A model generated the notes under the pieces. It saw only the letters and a program-made list of their open reading frames with translations, had not been told where the DNA came from and made no database searches. This document shows positions 41,770 to 50,829 of a DNA stretch of 64,000 nt, piece by piece; within the stretch, counting starts at the first letter, position 1, and each line of letters starts with the position of its first letter. Source of the DNA: CAVQKZ01 sp963837325 (GTDB lineage Bacteria; Actinomycetota; Actinomycetes; Mycobacteriales; Jatrophihabitantaceae); the NCBI GenBank assembly GCA_963837325.1, contig CAWIMV010000004.1, positions 1 through 64,000 on the forward strand, read 5' to 3'. A program made the position numbers and the translations under genes.

Positions 41770-42585
41770 ATGCCATCGGCTCAGGACGCGCTCGGCGATC
41801 ACGCCAGCCGACTGGAGTTGGCGCACTTCCTCCGTGCCCGCCGGGGTCGCATCACTGCTGCCTCAGTCGGTTTGCCGACCAGCCCGCGCCGCCGCGCGCC
41901 GGGATTGCTCCGGGAGGAGGTCGCCGCGCTGGCCGGGGTGAGCACGGCCTGGTACACGTTCTTGGAGCAGGCACGCCCGATTCACCCCTCCGGTGAGGTG
42001 CTCGACCGCATTGCCGATGCCCTGCGTTTCGACGACGACGAGCGCCGGCACCTGGTCCGGCTGGCCTTGGGTCATGAGCTCGGCGATCGCGAATCCGTGC
42101 CCCCGTCGATCGATGTCGAAGCGGCGCGGACGCTCGTGTCCTCGCTCGGGCACTCGCCCCATCCCATCTATTCCACTACCTGGAACGGGGACATCCTCGC
42201 CTGGAACGAGGCGTCGGTGGAGTGGTACACCGACTGGGGCCGGCTGCCCGCAGAGCGTCGCAACATCTTCTGGTGGTTCTACGCCGATCCGCACGCGGTG
42301 GCCCGCGTCCCCGACTGGGAGCATGAGACGAACGACATCGTCGCCCGACTGCGCGCGACCTATGCCCGAGTCGAGGCTCGTCCCGGCATCGACCGCCTCG
42401 TCGCGGATCTGAGCGAACACAGCCCAGCGTTCAGCACAGCCTGGACAAACTACGAGGTCGCCGCGCAGCGCAGCAAACCACGTCGCATGATTCACCCGCG
42501 GCTGGGCGAGCGAACCTACCGCATCACCGTGCTGGTGGTGGCCGACAACCCGGCGCTGGGACTCGCCGTTCACGCCCCCGAGTAG
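41770..42585 (+). CDS. XRE-family regulator with MmyB-like ligand-binding domain
   Basis: 271 residues. The helix-turn-helix has the family signature RLELAHFLRARRGRI, VGLPTSPRRRAPGLLREEVAALAGVS and TAWYTFLEQARPI, followed by the PAS-like MmyB ligand domain (about 110-271; HPIYSTTWNGDILAWNEASVEWY, NIFWWFYADP, WTNYEVAAQRSKPRRMIHPRLG). Members often regulate a neighbouring divergent catabolic or oxidoreductase operon and bind fatty acids or similar small molecules. Here the target is probably the CoA-transferase/lyase/MFS operon on the other strand. Confidence 0.93.
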   Translation: MPSAQDALGDHASRLELAHFLRARRGRITAASVGLPTSPRRRAPGLLREEVAALAGVSTAWYTFLEQARPIHPSGEVLDRIADALRFDDDERRHLVRLALGHELGDRESVPPSIDVEAARTLVSSLGHSPHPIYSTTWNGDILAWNEASVEWYTDWGRLPAERRNIFWWFYADPHAVARVPDWEHETNDIVARLRATYARVEARPGIDRLVADLSEHSPAFSTAWTNYEVAAQRSKPRRMIHPRLGERTYRITVLVVADNPALGLAVHAPE

Positions 42586-42747
42586 GTCGAGGTTCAGTGG
42601 CGGCTTCCGCACTCCACTACGGCGCCTGAAACGGGCCTCCCTCGTTGCCTTCAGTTTATACCCGATTCGCAACCCTCATGAGGCGCCGATTTGTGCTGCA
42701 TACTCGGCCGTCGCAACCTGCGAACCAATCGAAGTGGAGCGGCGGAG

Positions 42748-45354
42748 ATGGGCTACGTGTTGGGTCTCGACGAGGTCGACCAGGCCCAAGTCGATGTTGT
42801 CGGCGGCAAGGCCGCTCACTTGGGCGAGCTTTCCCGGATCGAAGGCGTCCGCGTGCCGGACGGGTTCTGCGTGACGACGGACGCCTTCAGACAGATCGTG
42901 GCCGAGACACCGTCGATCGATGATCTGCTCGATCGGCTGTCGGGCGTGAAGCCGGACGACCGAGCGGCGATCAACGAGTTGAGCGCACAGATCCGGCGAG
43001 TGCTCGAAGACGTCCCCATGCCGCCCGGCCTCGTCGCGGCCATCGGGGCCCAGCTTGCCCGACTCGGGGAGCAAGCTGCCTACGCGGTTCGATCCAGCGC
43101 GACCGCGGAGGACTTGCCGAGCGCGTCATTCGCGGGCCAGCAGGACTCGTACCTGAATGTCATCGGCCTCGGGCCGATCTGCAAGCGCGTGAGCCGCTGC
43201 TGGGCTTCGCTGTTCACCGACCGAGCGGTGACCTACCGCCTGCAGAACGGCTTCGATCATCGCAAGGTTCGCATGGCCGTGGTCGTGCAACGAATGATCT
43301 GCCCAGACGCGGCTGGCGTGCTGTTCACGGCCGACCCGGTTACGTCGAACCGGAAGCTCACCTCCGTTGAGGCCGTCTTCGGCCTGGGCGAAGCGCTGGT
43401 CTCCGGTCTGGTGAACCCGGACAGTTACCAGGTGCGCGACGGCAAGGTCATAGCCAAGACGCTAGCGAGCAAGGAGTCGGCCATCCGCGTTTCGCCGGGC
43501 GGCGGGACGCGGGAATACCCGATCGAGCCCGAGCGGCAGCAGCAGCCGGCGCTGACCGACGAGCAGGTCCTGCGGTTGACGCAGCTGGGCCGGCGAATCG
43601 AAGCCCACTTCGGACGCCCCCAAGACATCGAGTGGTGCCTGGTCGACGACGGCTTCCAGATCGTCCAGAGCCGGCCGATCACCACGCTGTTCCCGGTTCC
43701 CGAGACCGGCGATGACGAGAACCACGTCTACCTTTCGGTCGGGCACCAGCAGATGATGACCGACCCGATGAAGCCCTTGGGGCTGTCGGTGTGGCACCTG
43801 ACGACGTCGGCGGTCATGGCCGAGGCCGGCGGCCGGCTGTTCGTCGATGTCACCCAGCGCCTGGCCTCGCCGGCAACCCGGTCCGGCTTCCTCGATGTCG
43901 TCGGGAAGGGCGACCCGCTGACCCGGGACGCGCTGGAGTCCGTCCTCGACCGGGGCGACTTCGTCCCGTCGCTCCCGGACGAGGCGCCGAGCGGTGCACC
44001 TGTCCGTGGCGCGGCGACGCCGATCGAGAACGATCCGGCCATCGTCACCGAGCTGATCGAAAAGAGTGCGGCTTCGCTCGCCGCCCTGGAGCGCGACATC
44101 CGGACGTTGTCCGGACCGGCATTGTTCGACTTCATGCGGGTGTCCTTCGACGAGGACAAGCGGCTCCTGTTCGATCCGCGGAGCATGCAGGTGATCATGG
44201 CCGGGATGGAGTCCACCTGGTGGCTCAACGACCGCCTGCAGGAGTGGCTGGGCGAGAAGAACGCGGCCGACACGCTCACGCAGTCCGCCCCCCACAACGT
44301 CACGTCCGAGATGGGGCTGGCGCTGCTTGACGTCGCGGACGCGATCCGCCCGTACCCGGCCGTGGTCGCGTTCCTGGAACAGGTCGAGGGCGCCGGCCGC
44401 ACCGACGACAGTTTCCTGGACGAGCTGACGGGATTCGCAGGCGGCGACGCGGCACGAGGCGCCATCCGGGCCTTCCTCGACAAGTACGGCATGCGCTGCG
44501 CCGGCGAGATCGACATCACGAGGCCGCGCTGGAGTGAACAGCCCGCCACGCTCGTGCCGACGATCCTCACCAACATCAAGAACTTCGAGCCCGGTGCCTC
44601 CGCAGCGCGCTTCGAGCACGGACTCCGGCAAGCCCGCCAGAAGGAGCACGAAGTATTGGCGCGCTTGCGCGCCTTGCCGGACGGGGAGCAGAAGGCCGAC
44701 GAGGCCAAGCAGATGATCGACCGCGTCCGCACGTTCATCGGGTACCGGGAGTATCCCAAGTACGGCCGGGTCAGCCGCGCGTTCGTGTACAAGCAGGCCT
44801 TGCTGCGAGAAGCCGAACGCCTCGTACAGGCCGGCACCCTGCGCGACAAGGACGACATCTTCTACCTGCGGTTCGAGGAGCTGCACGAGGTCGTGCGCAC
44901 GAACCACGTCGACCGCGAACTCATCGCGCAGCGGAAGGAGGCCTTCCGGTCCTACCAAGCGCTCACGCCGCCGCGCGCGCTCACCTCGGACGGCGAATGC
45001 ATCAGCGGCGCCTACCGACGCGACGACCTTCCACCGGGCGCGCTGGCCGGCCTGGCGGTCTCCGGCGGGACCGTCGAGGGCCGCGCCCGCGTCATCCGGA
45101 ACATGGCGCAGGCCGATCTCGAGCCCGGCGACATCCTCGTCACCCCGTACACCGATCCCAGCTGGACACCCCTGTTCGTCGCCAGCAAAGGCCTGGTGAC
45201 GGAAGTGGGCGGCCTGATGACCCATGGCGCGGTGATCGCCCGGGAATACGGCTTGCCCGCCGTCGTCGGGGTGGCGAAAGCCACCCAGCTCATCCGGGAT
45301 GGGCAGCGGATCCGCCTGCATGGGACAGAGGGATACGTCGAACTCCTGCCCTAG
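42748..45354 (+). CDS. rph: Rifampin phosphotransferase
   Basis: 868-residue dikinase-like enzyme, length as in known Rph proteins; ATG at 42748 chosen because YVLGLDE is the family start. Rph moves the beta-phosphate of ATP to the C21 hydroxyl of rifampin, inactivating it. Domains: ATP-grasp 1-315 (GGKAAHLGELSRI, AVRSSATAEDLPSASFAGQQD, GVLFTADPVTSN, DIEWCLVDDGFQIVQSRPITTLFP), rifampin-binding 325-755 (SVGHQQMMTDPMKPLGLS, LGEKNAADTLTQSAPHNVTSEMG, KNFEPGA), swivelling His domain 770-868 with His826 in GLMTHGAVIARE. All hallmark residues appear intact. No RAE-type palindrome is visible in the 160 bases upstream, and there is no linked operon partner; the convergent FtsX gene is 66 bases away. 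Confidence 0.95.
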   Translation: MGYVLGLDEVDQAQVDVVGGKAAHLGELSRIEGVRVPDGFCVTTDAFRQIVAETPSIDDLLDRLSGVKPDDRAAINELSAQIRRVLEDVPMPPGLVAAIGAQLARLGEQAAYAVRSSATAEDLPSASFAGQQDSYLNVIGLGPICKRVSRCWASLFTDRAVTYRLQNGFDHRKVRMAVVVQRMICPDAAGVLFTADPVTSNRKLTSVEAVFGLGEALVSGLVNPDSYQVRDGKVIAKTLASKESAIRVSPGGGTREYPIEPERQQQPALTDEQVLRLTQLGRRIEAHFGRPQDIEWCLVDDGFQIVQSRPITTLFPVPETGDDENHVYLSVGHQQMMTDPMKPLGLSVWHLTTSAVMAEAGGRLFVDVTQRLASPATRSGFLDVVGKGDPLTRDALESVLDRGDFVPSLPDEAPSGAPVRGAATPIENDPAIVTELIEKSAASLAALERDIRTLSGPALFDFMRVSFDEDKRLLFDPRSMQVIMAGMESTWWLNDRLQEWLGEKNAADTLTQSAPHNVTSEMGLALLDVADAIRPYPAVVAFLEQVEGAGRTDDSFLDELTGFAGGDAARGAIRAFLDKYGMRCAGEIDITRPRWSEQPATLVPTILTNIKNFEPGASAARFEHGLRQARQKEHEVLARLRALPDGEQKADEAKQMIDRVRTFIGYREYPKYGRVSRAFVYKQALLREAERLVQAGTLRDKDDIFYLRFEELHEVVRTNHVDRELIAQRKEAFRSYQALTPPRALTSDGECISGAYRRDDLPPGALAGLAVSGGTVEGRARVIRNMAQADLEPGDILVTPYTDPSWTPLFVASKGLVTEVGGLMTHGAVIAREYGLPAVVGVAKATQLIRDGQRIRLHGTEGYVELLP

Positions 45355-45420
45355 CCGTTCTGCGACGAGAGCTTCGCGACGGAGCTCGCGGAGCCGGCAA
45401 TGACTGCCGTCGGCTTGCGG

Positions 45421-47916
45421 CTACGTCTTCCGCATGGCCGAGCGCCCGGACAGTGCGCTGGTCGCCAGGACGAGCGCGAACGTGAGCACGACGACGAGGA
45501 GGTACGGGCCGGGGGCGATCGCCGGCACGAAGCGCTCCCCGTTGCTCAGGGAGTAGGTCACCCCGGCCAGTCCCGGAAGAGCGGCCAACGTGCCGACAGC
45601 GCAGCCGGCCGCAGCCAGGAACAGCGCCTCCCAACGCCGCACTCGTCGTCGTTGGCTGGGAGTGGCACCGACGGCATGCAGCAGGGCCAGCTCCGAGCGC
45701 CGGGCGAGGGTGGCGAGGACGAGCGAGTTGACGACCGCGATCGCGATGTATCCCCAGACGATCAAGAGCAGGAACGTCTGGAAGGTCGTTTCGTCGCGTG
45801 CGATCGACGCGTCCTGGACGGGCGCAAAACGGTGGACCTCAAGGGCGAGGTGGGAGCCGAGTCGCTCGTCGATACGAGCCTCGACCTGAGCCAGTGTGGT
45901 GTGATCGGTCACGGTGAGCGCGAGTGCGGACGGAAGGCCCGACGCCATAGCTGGCTGGAGATCGTCCAGGGGAAGTACGACTTCGCCGAATCCCAGATCG
46001 CGCCGGAAGATGGCGCTGACCCGTCGGTGCAGCATGCGACCGTCGGCCAGGACGACGTCAACCGGGTCGCCGACCTTGGCATGCACGGTGTCGGACCCTT
46101 GCCTGCCCAATGCGACCTCGTCGCGGCCCAGGTCCAGCGATCCGCCGGGTCGCGGTGCAAGGTCTGCGTAGCGCGCGAGGCCACTGCCATCTGCGCCGAG
46201 GGCGGGCAGTGACTGCCAGGTGCTGTCCTTGCTGTGGCTTCGTACCACGACCGTGCTCGCCGCGATGGGATCGACCGACACCACCCCGGTGATTTCACGG
46301 ATCGCCTTGACGGTGTCCTCGTCGATGCCGGCCGGTGACGATGCCACGACCAGATCGGCTCGCTGGCCGGCCCGGATCTCGTCGCCGATCACCGCGCCGG
46401 TCGTCGCTGTTGTGAAGACCTGGGTGCAGGTGAGAGTCACGCCGAGCACGATCGGCGCCAGCGCGCCCCCGACCCGGATGGCCCGCATGCGGAGGCTGCT
46501 GAGCGCGAGGTACCGCGCCGCCGAACGCTCGGCCGGCCCGCGCAACGTGCCGGCTACTGCGGTCACGACGAGTGGGCTGAGCAGGGCGATCGAGACCGCG
46601 ATCACCAGTGGTGACAAGCCCGCCAGTGCGATCCCCGCCTCTCCCTCGACGTACCAGGGCGCACCGGACATGCCCAGCCCGCCGACGAGGACCAGCGATC
46701 CGGCCAGGACGCGCGGTGCTCGCCGAGAACGGGCGGCGATCTGCTCGGAGCCGCGGAGGCCGGCGAGCGGGCTGCCCCGCCCGACGACGCGACGCACCGA
46801 GATGCGCACGGCGAGTTCGGCCGCGACCAGCCCGGCCAACACCGGGACGATGAACGGAAGCACGCCGAAGACCGGGTTCAGCCCGCGCGGGAGGACATCG
46901 CTGGAGCGGCCGACTGCGACGACGACTGCGCCGAGGAACGGTCCGAGGATCCCACCGACGGCACCCGCGATGAGGGCGACGCGTCGGACCTCGCTGAGCA
47001 CGAGGCGCTTGATCTGTTTCGGTGTTGCCCCGATGACGCGCAGCATGGCCAGTTCGCGGGAGCGCTCCCGGATCTGCAGCGAGGTCAGGGCCATCACCAT
47101 GAACATGGCCACGATGAAGGCAACGCCGCCGAACGCCCCGGCCGCTGAGGTGAGCGTGGCCTTGGCCTGGCCCTGCCGCACCACCTCGATCCCGCCGCGC
47201 TCGCCCCGCGGCCACTGCCGAGCGCCGTGCCGTTTGGCGAGTCGGTACAGCGCATTGGTGTCGTCCCCGCCTCTTGGCCAGACGCCGATGGCCGCCACCC
47301 CGTTGCCGAGCCGCTCGTACGTGGTCAGGGTCCGGTCGGAAAGGTAGACGTCCGGGACGTCCGCGCCGGCGTCGTCGGCGTCGGCGAGCCCCACGACGGT
47401 GAGCTCACGGGGCTGGCCCCCGAAGGCGACGCGGACCTTGTCACCCAGCTCGGCACCGTTCGTCGATGCGGAGCGGCGGGGCAGCACGATCTCCCCTGCC
47501 GCCTTCGGGGGGCGTCCCGACGCGAGGTTCCGGTCGCCGAGCGCGAACGCCGACCATGGATGTGCGCTCACCGAAAACTGGTTGTGGGCGGAATCGGCGA
47601 GGTCTGCGGGCACGATGTGGTCGGCGACGACCCGGGAGGACGGCATGGCGCGCGCGATCAACGTGACCAGGTCATCGGGCAGCAACGCGCGACCGGGAAC
47701 GGCCACATCGACATCACCGCTCACGGAGAGGGACTGCGGCGCACCTAGCAGCACCGGCGCCTTGGCGTACTCGCCGGTGCTCACCTGTCCCCGGGCGCCG
47801 GTCTCGAACAGCAGGCCCAGCGCCCCGATCAGGATCGCCGAGAAGAGCACTGTCGCGGCAAGGGCCGCGATCTGACCGCGCCGTCCCTGCAGCGTCAGGC
47901 GCGCCAGCTCCCTCAC
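45421..47916 (-). CDS. FtsX/MacB-type ABC transporter permease
   Basis: 831 residues from a GTG at 47916 that overlaps the ATPase stop (GTGA); upstream codons are not needed for the family pattern. Two FtsX domains: helices near 20-42, about 240-380 (SAAGAFGGVAFIVAMFMVMALTSLQI, RSRELAMLRVIGATPKQIKRLVLSE) and at the C terminus (LLIVWGYIAIAVVNSLVLATLARRSELALLHAVGATPSQRRRV, ends near 825), with large extracytoplasmic regions between. The double RE-LA-LR-xGA motif is diagnostic. Such systems export or extract antimicrobial peptides or lipoproteins. The divergent kinase/regulator pair on the + strand is probably the controller. Confidence 0.93.
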   Translation of the reverse strand: MRELARLTLQGRRGQIAALAATVLFSAILIGALGLLFETGARGQVSTGEYAKAPVLLGAPQSLSVSGDVDVAVPGRALLPDDLVTLIARAMPSSRVVADHIVPADLADSAHNQFSVSAHPWSAFALGDRNLASGRPPKAAGEIVLPRRSASTNGAELGDKVRVAFGGQPRELTVVGLADADDAGADVPDVYLSDRTLTTYERLGNGVAAIGVWPRGGDDTNALYRLAKRHGARQWPRGERGGIEVVRQGQAKATLTSAAGAFGGVAFIVAMFMVMALTSLQIRERSRELAMLRVIGATPKQIKRLVLSEVRRVALIAGAVGGILGPFLGAVVVAVGRSSDVLPRGLNPVFGVLPFIVPVLAGLVAAELAVRISVRRVVGRGSPLAGLRGSEQIAARSRRAPRVLAGSLVLVGGLGMSGAPWYVEGEAGIALAGLSPLVIAVSIALLSPLVVTAVAGTLRGPAERSAARYLALSSLRMRAIRVGGALAPIVLGVTLTCTQVFTTATTGAVIGDEIRAGQRADLVVASSPAGIDEDTVKAIREITGVVSVDPIAASTVVVRSHSKDSTWQSLPALGADGSGLARYADLAPRPGGSLDLGRDEVALGRQGSDTVHAKVGDPVDVVLADGRMLHRRVSAIFRRDLGFGEVVLPLDDLQPAMASGLPSALALTVTDHTTLAQVEARIDERLGSHLALEVHRFAPVQDASIARDETTFQTFLLLIVWGYIAIAVVNSLVLATLARRSELALLHAVGATPSQRRRVRRWEALFLAAAGCAVGTLAALPGLAGVTYSLSNGERFVPAIAPGPYLLVVVLTFALVLATSALSGRSAMRKT

Positions 47917-48683
47917 TGCCGTCGCCCCAACGACGCGAGTGTCGCCGCGATCTCGCCCGCTGACCCGCCGCGCAGCTCGCCCCGCCATCGGCCGTCGGAC
48001 AGAAAGAGAACCCGATCGGCCACGGACGCTGCCGAGGGATCATGCGTGACCATCAGCACCTGTTGGCCCATTTCGCTGACGATCGACCGCAGCAGGCCCA
48101 GCACGGCCCCAGCCGCCGCCGTGTCCAACGAGCCGGTGGGCTCGTCGGCGACGACCAGCTCCGGGTTCGTGACGAGGGCACGCGCGAACGCAACTCGCTG
48201 CTGCTGCCCACCGGAGAGCTCGGCCGGTCGACGGTGAAGCGCGTCGCCCACTCCCACCGCGTCGGCCAGCTGCTGCACGTCGCGGTGATCGATCTCCGTA
48301 CCGGCCAAGCGCACCGGCAGCGAGATGTTGTCGGCCGCCGAGAGGGACGCGACCAGGTTGTAGGACTGGAATACGACGCCGACGCGGGAGCGGCGCAGCT
48401 CCGCCAGTTCACGTTCGGACAGCCGGCTGATCTCGGTCGCGCCGATATGGATGGTGCCGGCGTCGGGTCGCTCCAGCCCCAACAGGCAATTGAGCAGCGT
48501 GGTCTTGCCTGAACCGGACGGGCCCATGACCGCGGTGAACGTTCGCGGCTCGACGTCGAGGTCGATGTCCCGGAGTGCCCACAGCCGTTCGCGGCCCGTG
48601 CGGTAGCTCTTGCTCACGCCCCGGAAGGTGACGGGGTTGCCGGTGTGCGCCGATGGGGCGGTCGGCTGTAGCTGATTCTTCAT
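47913..48683 (-). CDS. ABC transporter ATP-binding protein (LolD/MacB type)
   Basis: 256 residues from the ATG at 48683. Walker A GPSGSGKTT, Q-loop FQSYNLVASLSAADNISLP, signature LSGGQQQRVAFARAL, Walker B LVVADEPTGSLD and H-switch VTHD are all standard for the MacB/LolD/BceA group. Coupled to the FtsX-type permease downstream. The start lies 110 bases from the divergent kinase gene, so both share one promoter region. Confidence 0.95.
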   Translation of the reverse strand: MKNQLQPTAPSAHTGNPVTFRGVSKSYRTGRERLWALRDIDLDVEPRTFTAVMGPSGSGKTTLLNCLLGLERPDAGTIHIGATEISRLSERELAELRRSRVGVVFQSYNLVASLSAADNISLPVRLAGTEIDHRDVQQLADAVGVGDALHRRPAELSGGQQQRVAFARALVTNPELVVADEPTGSLDTAAAGAVLGLLRSIVSEMGQQVLMVTHDPSAASVADRVLFLSDGRWRGELRGGSAGEIAATLASLGRRQ

Positions 48684-48792
48684 GCCTCCACCCTGCGGAA
48701 AGCGGACTCCCGCCCCAATCCCGCGGGCATCCCGATCCGCGGTAGTGCTGTCGCTACCTCTGCGCGGCCCGGTCCACGCTGCTGGGTCCGAC

Positions 48793-50088
48793 ATGCGTGG
48801 TCCGTATGATCGGTACGTGGTGTCGTCCGTGGGCGCCGGTTCGGCTTCGACGGCCACGGTGGTGAGCCGCCAGGCCCGCGCGGTCCGCTATCTCGGCGGC
48901 CACCTCCTTGCCGGCGCCACCGCTCTTCTGGTTCTCGTTCTCGTGGTGATCAGTGCTGCGCTGTCGATCGTGGGCGTAGGGCTGGTGATCGCCGGGCCGG
49001 TGTACGCAGTGGTGCGCCGCTGGGCCGATCGTCAACGCGTCCGCACCGCGCGCTTCGTCGGGCGGCCGATCACATCGCCATACCTGACCCGGCCGTCCGC
49101 TCGGCGATCAGCGCTCCGTTCGCACGCGGCCAACGGCGGCCTGGCCCGCGACCTGGCGGCAGTCACCGCTCGCGCGCTGTCCGGGGTCCCCCTCGGGTTG
49201 TTCGCGATCGTGCTGCCGCTGATGTCGTTGGGCTCAGCGCTCGTTCCGCTCTACTGGTGGGCGCTTGCCGACGATGACCCGACGGGCACGCTTTTCGATG
49301 TGACCTCGTGGTGGTCGGCAATCGCATCCCTTGTCGTCGGTGTCGCGGGCTTGGCAGTGTGGATGGTGGCGCCGATCGTGGCCGCAGCCGATGCGAGATT
49401 CTTCGGCCGCCTGCTGTCCCCTGGCCGCGCTCAGGAGTTGCGGCTACGGGCCGAGCTCGAGCGGAGCCGGGCCCGGTCCGCGGTTTCCGCCCACTCCGCG
49501 GAGCTGCAGCGCATCGAGCGGGACCTGCACGACGCCGCGCAGAACCGGCTGGTGGCTGTGGCCATGTTCGTCGGCCTGGCGCAGCGACAGGTGGACACCG
49601 GGCGCGACGACCCGGCGCCGTCACTGGCCCGGGCCCAGAGCGCGGCGACGGAAGCGCTCGCCGAAGTACGCAGGGTGATTCGGGGTATCTACCCACCGGT
49701 GCTGGCTGAGGAAGGGCTGGTCCCGGCGCTTGGCATGCTCGTCGACCAGGCCCACATCCCGACCCGGCTGCATGTCGATCGCGCCGCGCCGACGCCCGCT
49801 GCCGTCGACGCCGCCCTGTACTTCTCGATAGCTGAGGCACTGACCAACGTGGCGAAGCACAGCGGCGCCACGGAGTCGGACGTGCAGCTGAGCTGGGCGC
49901 ACGGCGACGGCGGCCCGGTCGTGACTGCCGTGGTCAGCGACAACGGCCGCGGCGGGGCCGACGAAGCCAAGGGGACCGGCCTGTCGGGGATCGAGAGTCG
50001 CGCTCAAGCGCTGGGTGGGCGGGTCGACATCACCAGTCCGGCCGGCGGACCCACGGCGATTCGGATGACGCTGCCGTGCGAGTCCTAG
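48793..50088 (+). CDS. Sensor histidine kinase (HisKA_3)
   Basis: 431 residues from the ATG at 48793; GTG codons at 48817 and 48820 are equally possible because none has a good ribosome-binding site. Helices at about 38-60, 62-75, 137-160 and 175-200 form a four-helix sensor region, then a coiled stretch and the phosphoacceptor motif IERDLHDAAQNRLVA, with HATPase motifs ALTNVAKHSG and DNGRGGADEAKGTGLSGIESR. It ends 13 bases inside the regulator gene. Being divergent from the ABC exporter, it probably senses its substrate or envelope damage. Confidence 0.9.
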   Translation: MRGPYDRYVVSSVGAGSASTATVVSRQARAVRYLGGHLLAGATALLVLVLVVISAALSIVGVGLVIAGPVYAVVRRWADRQRVRTARFVGRPITSPYLTRPSARRSALRSHAANGGLARDLAAVTARALSGVPLGLFAIVLPLMSLGSALVPLYWWALADDDPTGTLFDVTSWWSAIASLVVGVAGLAVWMVAPIVAAADARFFGRLLSPGRAQELRLRAELERSRARSAVSAHSAELQRIERDLHDAAQNRLVAVAMFVGLAQRQVDTGRDDPAPSLARAQSAATEALAEVRRVIRGIYPPVLAEEGLVPALGMLVDQAHIPTRLHVDRAAPTPAAVDAALYFSIAEALTNVAKHSGATESDVQLSWAHGDGGPVVTAVVSDNGRGGADEAKGTGLSGIESRAQALGGRVDITSPAGGPTAIRMTLPCES

Positions 50089-50717
50089 TCGCCGAGGACG
50101 ACACCCTGCTGAGGGAGGGTCTCGTCGCGCTCCTGCGCCCCGAAGGCGTAGAGGTTGTCGCGACGAGCGCCGACGCCATGAGCCTGCCCGCCCTGGTCGT
50201 CGAACATGATGCCGAGCTGGCAATCGTCGACGTGCGCATGCCTCCGACCTGGACCGACGAAGGGCTGCGGGCGGCGATCGACATCCGGCGCCAGCGCCCA
50301 GGCTTCCCCATCCTCGTGCTCTCCGCGCACGTTGAGACGAGGTTCGTCGGCGATCTGCTCGCTGACGACGCCGGCGGGATCGGCTATCTCCTGAAGGAAC
50401 GGGTCGGTGCGGTCGAGGAGTTCGTCCGGGCGCTGCACCGCGTGGCAGCCGGAGAGACGGTGCTCGATCCCGAGGTGGTCAGCACCCTCATGCGCAGGCG
50501 GAGCGATCCGATGGACTCGCTGACCGAACGCGAGCGAGAGGTGTTGGAGCTGATCGCCCGAGGGGACCGTAACGGCGAGATCGCCGCCAAGCTGCACGTG
50601 ACCGAAGCGGCCATCCACAAGCACGTGCGCAACATCTTCCAGAAGCTCCGCCTCTTCGCCGACGACACCGGGCACCGGCGCGTCCTCGCCGTGCTGTCCT
50701 ACCTGCGGGAGCAGTAG
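50076..50717 (+). CDS. NarL/LuxR-family response regulator
   Basis: 213 residues from a GTG at 50076, overlapping the kinase gene by 13 bases. Receiver domain with acidic EDD near residues 6-8, phosphoacceptor Asp in AIVDVRMPPTWTDEG and Lys in GYLLKERVG. LuxR helix-turn-helix: LTEREREVLELIARGDRNGEIAAKL then VTEAAIHKHVRNIFQKL. Cognate partner of the kinase upstream; predicted to control the divergent ABC genes. Confidence 0.94.
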   Translation: MRVLVAEDDTLLREGLVALLRPEGVEVVATSADAMSLPALVVEHDAELAIVDVRMPPTWTDEGLRAAIDIRRQRPGFPILVLSAHVETRFVGDLLADDAGGIGYLLKERVGAVEEFVRALHRVAAGETVLDPEVVSTLMRRRSDPMDSLTEREREVLELIARGDRNGEIAAKLHVTEAAIHKHVRNIFQKLRLFADDTGHRRVLAVLSYLREQ

Positions 50718-50829
50718 CGAGCCTACGGTGGCCCGCTGTTTCCGGCGTGGGTGTGATCGGATGATCGATTACGAGGTCAACACTATGGTTCTGCGGTAAC
50801 GATCATGTTGTCGCTGACATGTGTGAGGT

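Noticed and set aside
43462..45321. 619-codon minus-strand frame opposite rph
   Set aside because: Antisense of a gene with full Rph motifs; composition typical of a high-GC shadow frame.
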